64,000 nucleotides of DNA, from positions 3,321,001 through 3,385,000 of the forward strand of contig NC_051040.1 of assembly GCF_904848185.1 (NCBI RefSeq), written 5' to 3'. Every line of letters begins with the position of its first letter. The stretch's first letter is position 1. The position numbers were made by a program, and so were the translations under genes. The stretch comes from Acanthopagrus latus (Eukaryota > Chordata > Actinopteri > Spariformes > Sparidae). The notes beneath the pieces are model-generated. The model was given only the letters and a program-made list of their open reading frames with translations. It had not been told where the DNA came from and did not search any database. Positions 61,601 through 64,000 of this stretch are shown one piece after another.

Positions 61601-64000
61601 CTCTCCAGCCGGTGTCGGTCCCTCTCTCTCCGCCGGCCCTCATGGCTGCCATGGCCCTCCTGCTCACTGGATGTTTGCCTCTCCAGCGTCCGTCTGTCCC
61701 GCCTCTCGGCGTGTTCCCTCCACACCTCCTGTGGCAACTCGTCTCTGCGTGCCTGGATCAACTGCTCGCTCGACAGCTGCCTTTCTATCCTGTGGTCCCT
61801 GTGGTGAGTGTGGGTCTGGACCTGCGGCTCTGCGTGGCCTAATGGGTCAGTCCTGGACCCCCGTGGCCCTCTGGTGGGCTCGCTGTGCAGGCGCTCCCTC
61901 GGCTCCTGAAGCACCACCTCAGCCATCACTGCCACCTCCGCTTTCTCTGTGCCTATCTCTCCCATCATAATCTCTCTCTCCCTCCCCCTTTCCCTCGCCT
62001 TCTCAAGCCGGCTGGCCACAAGAAGAGGTGTCACTGCATCATCCAAGTGTTTGATCTTGGGTTGCCTTAGATACGGGGATGATTTAGCCTCCAGTGTCTT
62101 TGCTGCTTGTACTGGTTGGAGATGACTCATTGTCTTTACTACTTGATCCTTCATTACACTGGTGCTCTCTCGTGCCTGGTTGGCTGAGACCAACATGGCC
62201 GCTGTGGCAACTGAGGCAATCGAGGAAGGTGAGGGCACGCCTAGTCCAGCAGCCACGCCCACTACACCACCGTGACGCGCCTCCAGGGTGTGTCGGTAGC
62301 TGGAGCCATTCATCACAGGAGTGTAGTTAGCGACTGTCGAGCCCAGCCGGCGAGCCACAGACGAAGGAGAGGGTGTAGGCGTGGCAGGTGAGGGCGAGGG
62401 AGGAGAGCTGGCTTCGTTCTGTTCGTAAATGGTCTGTCTTGTTACGGGGGAGATCGGGAGTCGGGGCAGGACGGCTTGACTGGGTGAGGCATCTTGGGGG
62501 TCCAGGAAGACTTTACGACCCAGCAGAGGGGTCGGGGGTAGTTTACTTTGTTCTGCTCTCAACTTTTCTACCTGCAGAAAGAAAAAAACAGAACTTTAAA
62601 ATCCACTTTTGAGGGTTTCGACGTCATTAAAATATACTGAAAACTTTATGGAAACTTATTTTTCCTTACTGGAAATACTCAGCTTTAAACCAGTGATTAT
62701 AGTATTTCAGAAATTTACCACTTTGCCTTTTTAGCGTTAAAACTTTCTCCTATTCTGGCCATGGTATGTATATATATATTGTATATATATATGTATATAT
62801 TACATGTATATATTACACAATGATGACGATGATGATGATATTACCGTGGTGAGTCGTCGCAGTGAGCTGAATCGTTCCTCCCAAGTGGCGGCAGCTTTGC
62901 GAAATGCTTCGTGTCGCCGGATCAGCTGCTCCACCTCGTCCACGCTCCCGCCCAGCTCCTTGCTGCTGATAAACGGCTCCTGAGCAGTCAGCCACGCCTC
63001 CGCCACCACCGCCTCCTGGGCAAACTGGTGAACCTCCAACACTGAGCAGAAGCAGGAACAAATGTTCAGAAGCAAATAAGAAAATTCTAACAGTTCTTTT
63101 ATTTTTCTCTTATCCTTGAATATTAAATGTATTTATATATGTATTTGTCATTTATGTGTATAAGTGGTCTAATTTTTGGTCTGCGTGTGTGTGTGTACTC
63201 ACATTGCTGTAGGAATTCCCAGTGCTTGTCCCACTTCTCAGACAGCTCATATTGCTTAGCAACCACCTTGTCTAGCTTCTCCTTGATCTGAGAATCAAAA
63301 TCAGCAAGATCAGGAATATAGCATCACAGGGGTCAGAATCAAAATTAGTGCTAAAATAACTAACCCGTGCCATCTTGAGTGAATGTAAGGAATTTTGTAA
63401 ATAACATGTAGTGCAAACAATAAAACACCATTTGTTATAATCATCATATCTCTCATCTCACCTCCTCAGCTGCTGGGTTTCTTGCAGCCAGCAGCGTTTT
63501 GCCCATCTCGATACACTCCAGGGTGCTCCGGCTTCGAGCCTCCACTTCGCTCTTCAGACTCTGGTGATAATTCATCAGCACCTCCACTGACGACACGTCC
63601 CTGCAGGAACCACAGATTTTTTAACACAAATAGCTACCACATTATACCACACCACCTTAAATGGTCCTTCCTTACTGCATGTTTTATGAAATAAATTAGT
63701 CCATCCTTATATCAACTATGCTGCTGTACACATACTGTACGTTACAACATTCGGACTGGTATGTTACTCAGAGAGACTTATAAAATTCAGATATTTTGTT
63801 TTTTTGCTCCTGGAGTGTAGATACCTGGGCTTCTCTCCAGTCCCTATCTGACAGATGATAGAGTCCATCCATATGATCTGATCTCGGACCATGCTGAAGA
63901 ACCTTAGCTTGTCTGTCTCAGTGGTAATCTGTAATCGACACTCCTCGCAGGATGTCAGCAGCTCTTTCCAGCACTGCATCACTTCATGCTCGCGGCACGC
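55743..64000 (-). CDS. sptbn4: Beta-IV spectrin, C-terminal ten exons (partial gene)
   Basis: Membrane-skeleton protein of axon initial segments and nodes of Ranvier. Minus-strand exons: 63825-64000 (continues past the edge), 63462-63600, 63203-63287, 62845-63041, 61541-62571, 61179-61239, 60595-60854, 56671-56838, 56168-56210 and 55743-56045. Their phases agree, giving 820 codons plus stop. The first four encode the end of the spectrin-repeat rod (RFFSMVRDQIIWMDSIICQI, LEVHQFAQEAVVAEAW, LIRRHEAFRKAAATWEERF). The 1031-base exon is the variable region. The next two carry GEKRSTLAEIVEQLQEREAA and PRLPNGIPEKSSRPDRPRAR. The PH domain starts EGFLFRKLDIESLKKSTNR and ends near WVNNITASITEHEEIAKW. 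Three ERQxS motifs in the variable region identify beta-IV rather than other beta spectrins. I cannot tell which teleost duplicate this is. Confidence 0.92.
56168..60854 (-). CDS. sptbn4: sptbn4 PH-domain exons
   Basis: Exons 60595-60854, 56671-56838 and 56168-56210, with the rest of the domain in 55743-56045. The first begins with an Arg/Pro-rich linker before HEGFLFRKLDIESLKKSTNR. The second reads SWVNLYCVLNKGEMGFYKDA, NNEPLLNLSHCHCDV and YKKKKNVFTLK. The third reads TKDGSEFLFHAKDE. This is the canonical beta-spectrin PH fold, which binds phosphoinositides. The intron of about 3.8 kb between the first two is the longest here. Confidence 0.92.
56313..56502. repeat. Candidate dispersed repeat in an sptbn4 intron
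   Basis: Starts TTAAAGGGATACTTCAACGA and ends ACTGGTCCTTCAA, with CCACTAGATGCCACTAAAAC inside. These words recall a common fish interspersed repeat. The inverted similarity of the ends is short, so the class is uncertain. Confidence 0.35.
58487..58500. promoter_or_regulatory. CTCF-like motif in an sptbn4 intron
   Basis: CCACTAGAGGGCAG agrees with the CTCF core CCASYAGRGGGCAG at every position I can recall. It may act as an insulator or loop anchor, or may be a fossil of a repeat. Confidence 0.4.
58570..58633. repeat. (GT)n microsatellite
   Basis: About 32 uninterrupted GT units in an sptbn4 intron, 70 bases from the CTCF-like motif. Confidence 0.95.
59050..59580. mobile_element. Inverted-repeat element (MITE-like), about 0.5 kb, in an sptbn4 intron
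   Basis: The left part reads GCATACCTCTGCTAAAGCCC. The right end reads TAACTTGGCAGAGGTTAAAA, giving inverted ACCTCTGCyAAG termini. Internal words such as GGATCCACACC and GATGGAAATGCAAGT recall a very common fish repeat. No coding capacity is seen. Confidence 0.55.
61541..62571 (-). CDS. sptbn4: sptbn4 variable-region exon with ERQxS motifs
   Basis: Single exon of 1031 bases between the last spectrin repeat and the PH-domain exons, about 343 residues. It starts VEKLRAEQSKLPPTPLLGRK, passes through a Ser/Pro/Thr-rich part and an Ala/Val/Gly stretch, then a strongly charged Arg/Glu region. ERQLS is at 61771-61785, ERQTS at 61669-61683 and ERQES at 61591-61605, each followed by SE. Beta-IV spectrin is known for variants of the ERQES pentapeptide in this region. 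A region of this type is expected to be disordered. Confidence 0.9.
62766..62816. repeat. Degenerate (TA)n tract
   Basis: TATATA words with G and C interruptions in the sptbn4 intron next to the variable-region exon. Confidence 0.75.

Overview
This is vertebrate genomic DNA, almost certainly from a teleost fish. Genes have many small exons with GT-AG introns. There are very long CA/GT microsatellites and several interspersed repeats of teleost type. The protein-coding exons match vertebrate families best. There is no operon structure, no CRISPR array, and I recognise no rRNA or tRNA gene.

Layout from left to right. (1) 1-22,700: the 5' part of mark4 on the minus strand, with three coding exons at 21,470-21,517, 6,843-7,040 and 5,639-5,692, a 14.4-kb first intron and a CpG-rich candidate promoter near 22.4-22.7 kb. 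The rest of the gene lies beyond the left edge. (2) 26.9-30 kb: a plus-strand gene for a secreted or surface leucine-rich-repeat protein of 695 residues with 23 LRRs. (3) 31.2-48.8 kb: three minus-strand C2H2 zinc-finger genes, here called A, B and C. They have 14, 15 and 17 fingers and a similar N-terminal helical/coiled-coil module that is not an obvious KRAB, SCAN or BTB domain. B and C are tandem paralogues. (4) 40.3-44.2 kb: intron 1 of gene B holds a roughly 3.9-kb DNA transposon-like unit bracketed by 31-bp inverted repeats. It encodes a spliced DDE-type protein of 728 residues with a D-82-D-32-E triad; its C-terminal module has been moved into another frame. (5) 55.7-64.0 kb: the 3' end of sptbn4 (beta-IV spectrin) on the minus strand: last spectrin-repeat exons, the variable region with ERQxS motifs, the PH domain and a very charged tail.

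The genes do not form a pathway. mark4 (microtubule-affinity kinase) and sptbn4 (axonal membrane skeleton) both map to human 19q13, so the window looks like a conserved syntenic segment into which a zinc-finger cluster and transposons are interspersed. The most unusual content is the inverted-repeat-bounded DDE element inside a zinc-finger gene and the shared N-terminal module of the three zinc-finger genes. All exon boundaries were read by eye from splice consensus and reading-frame continuity, not from transcript data.
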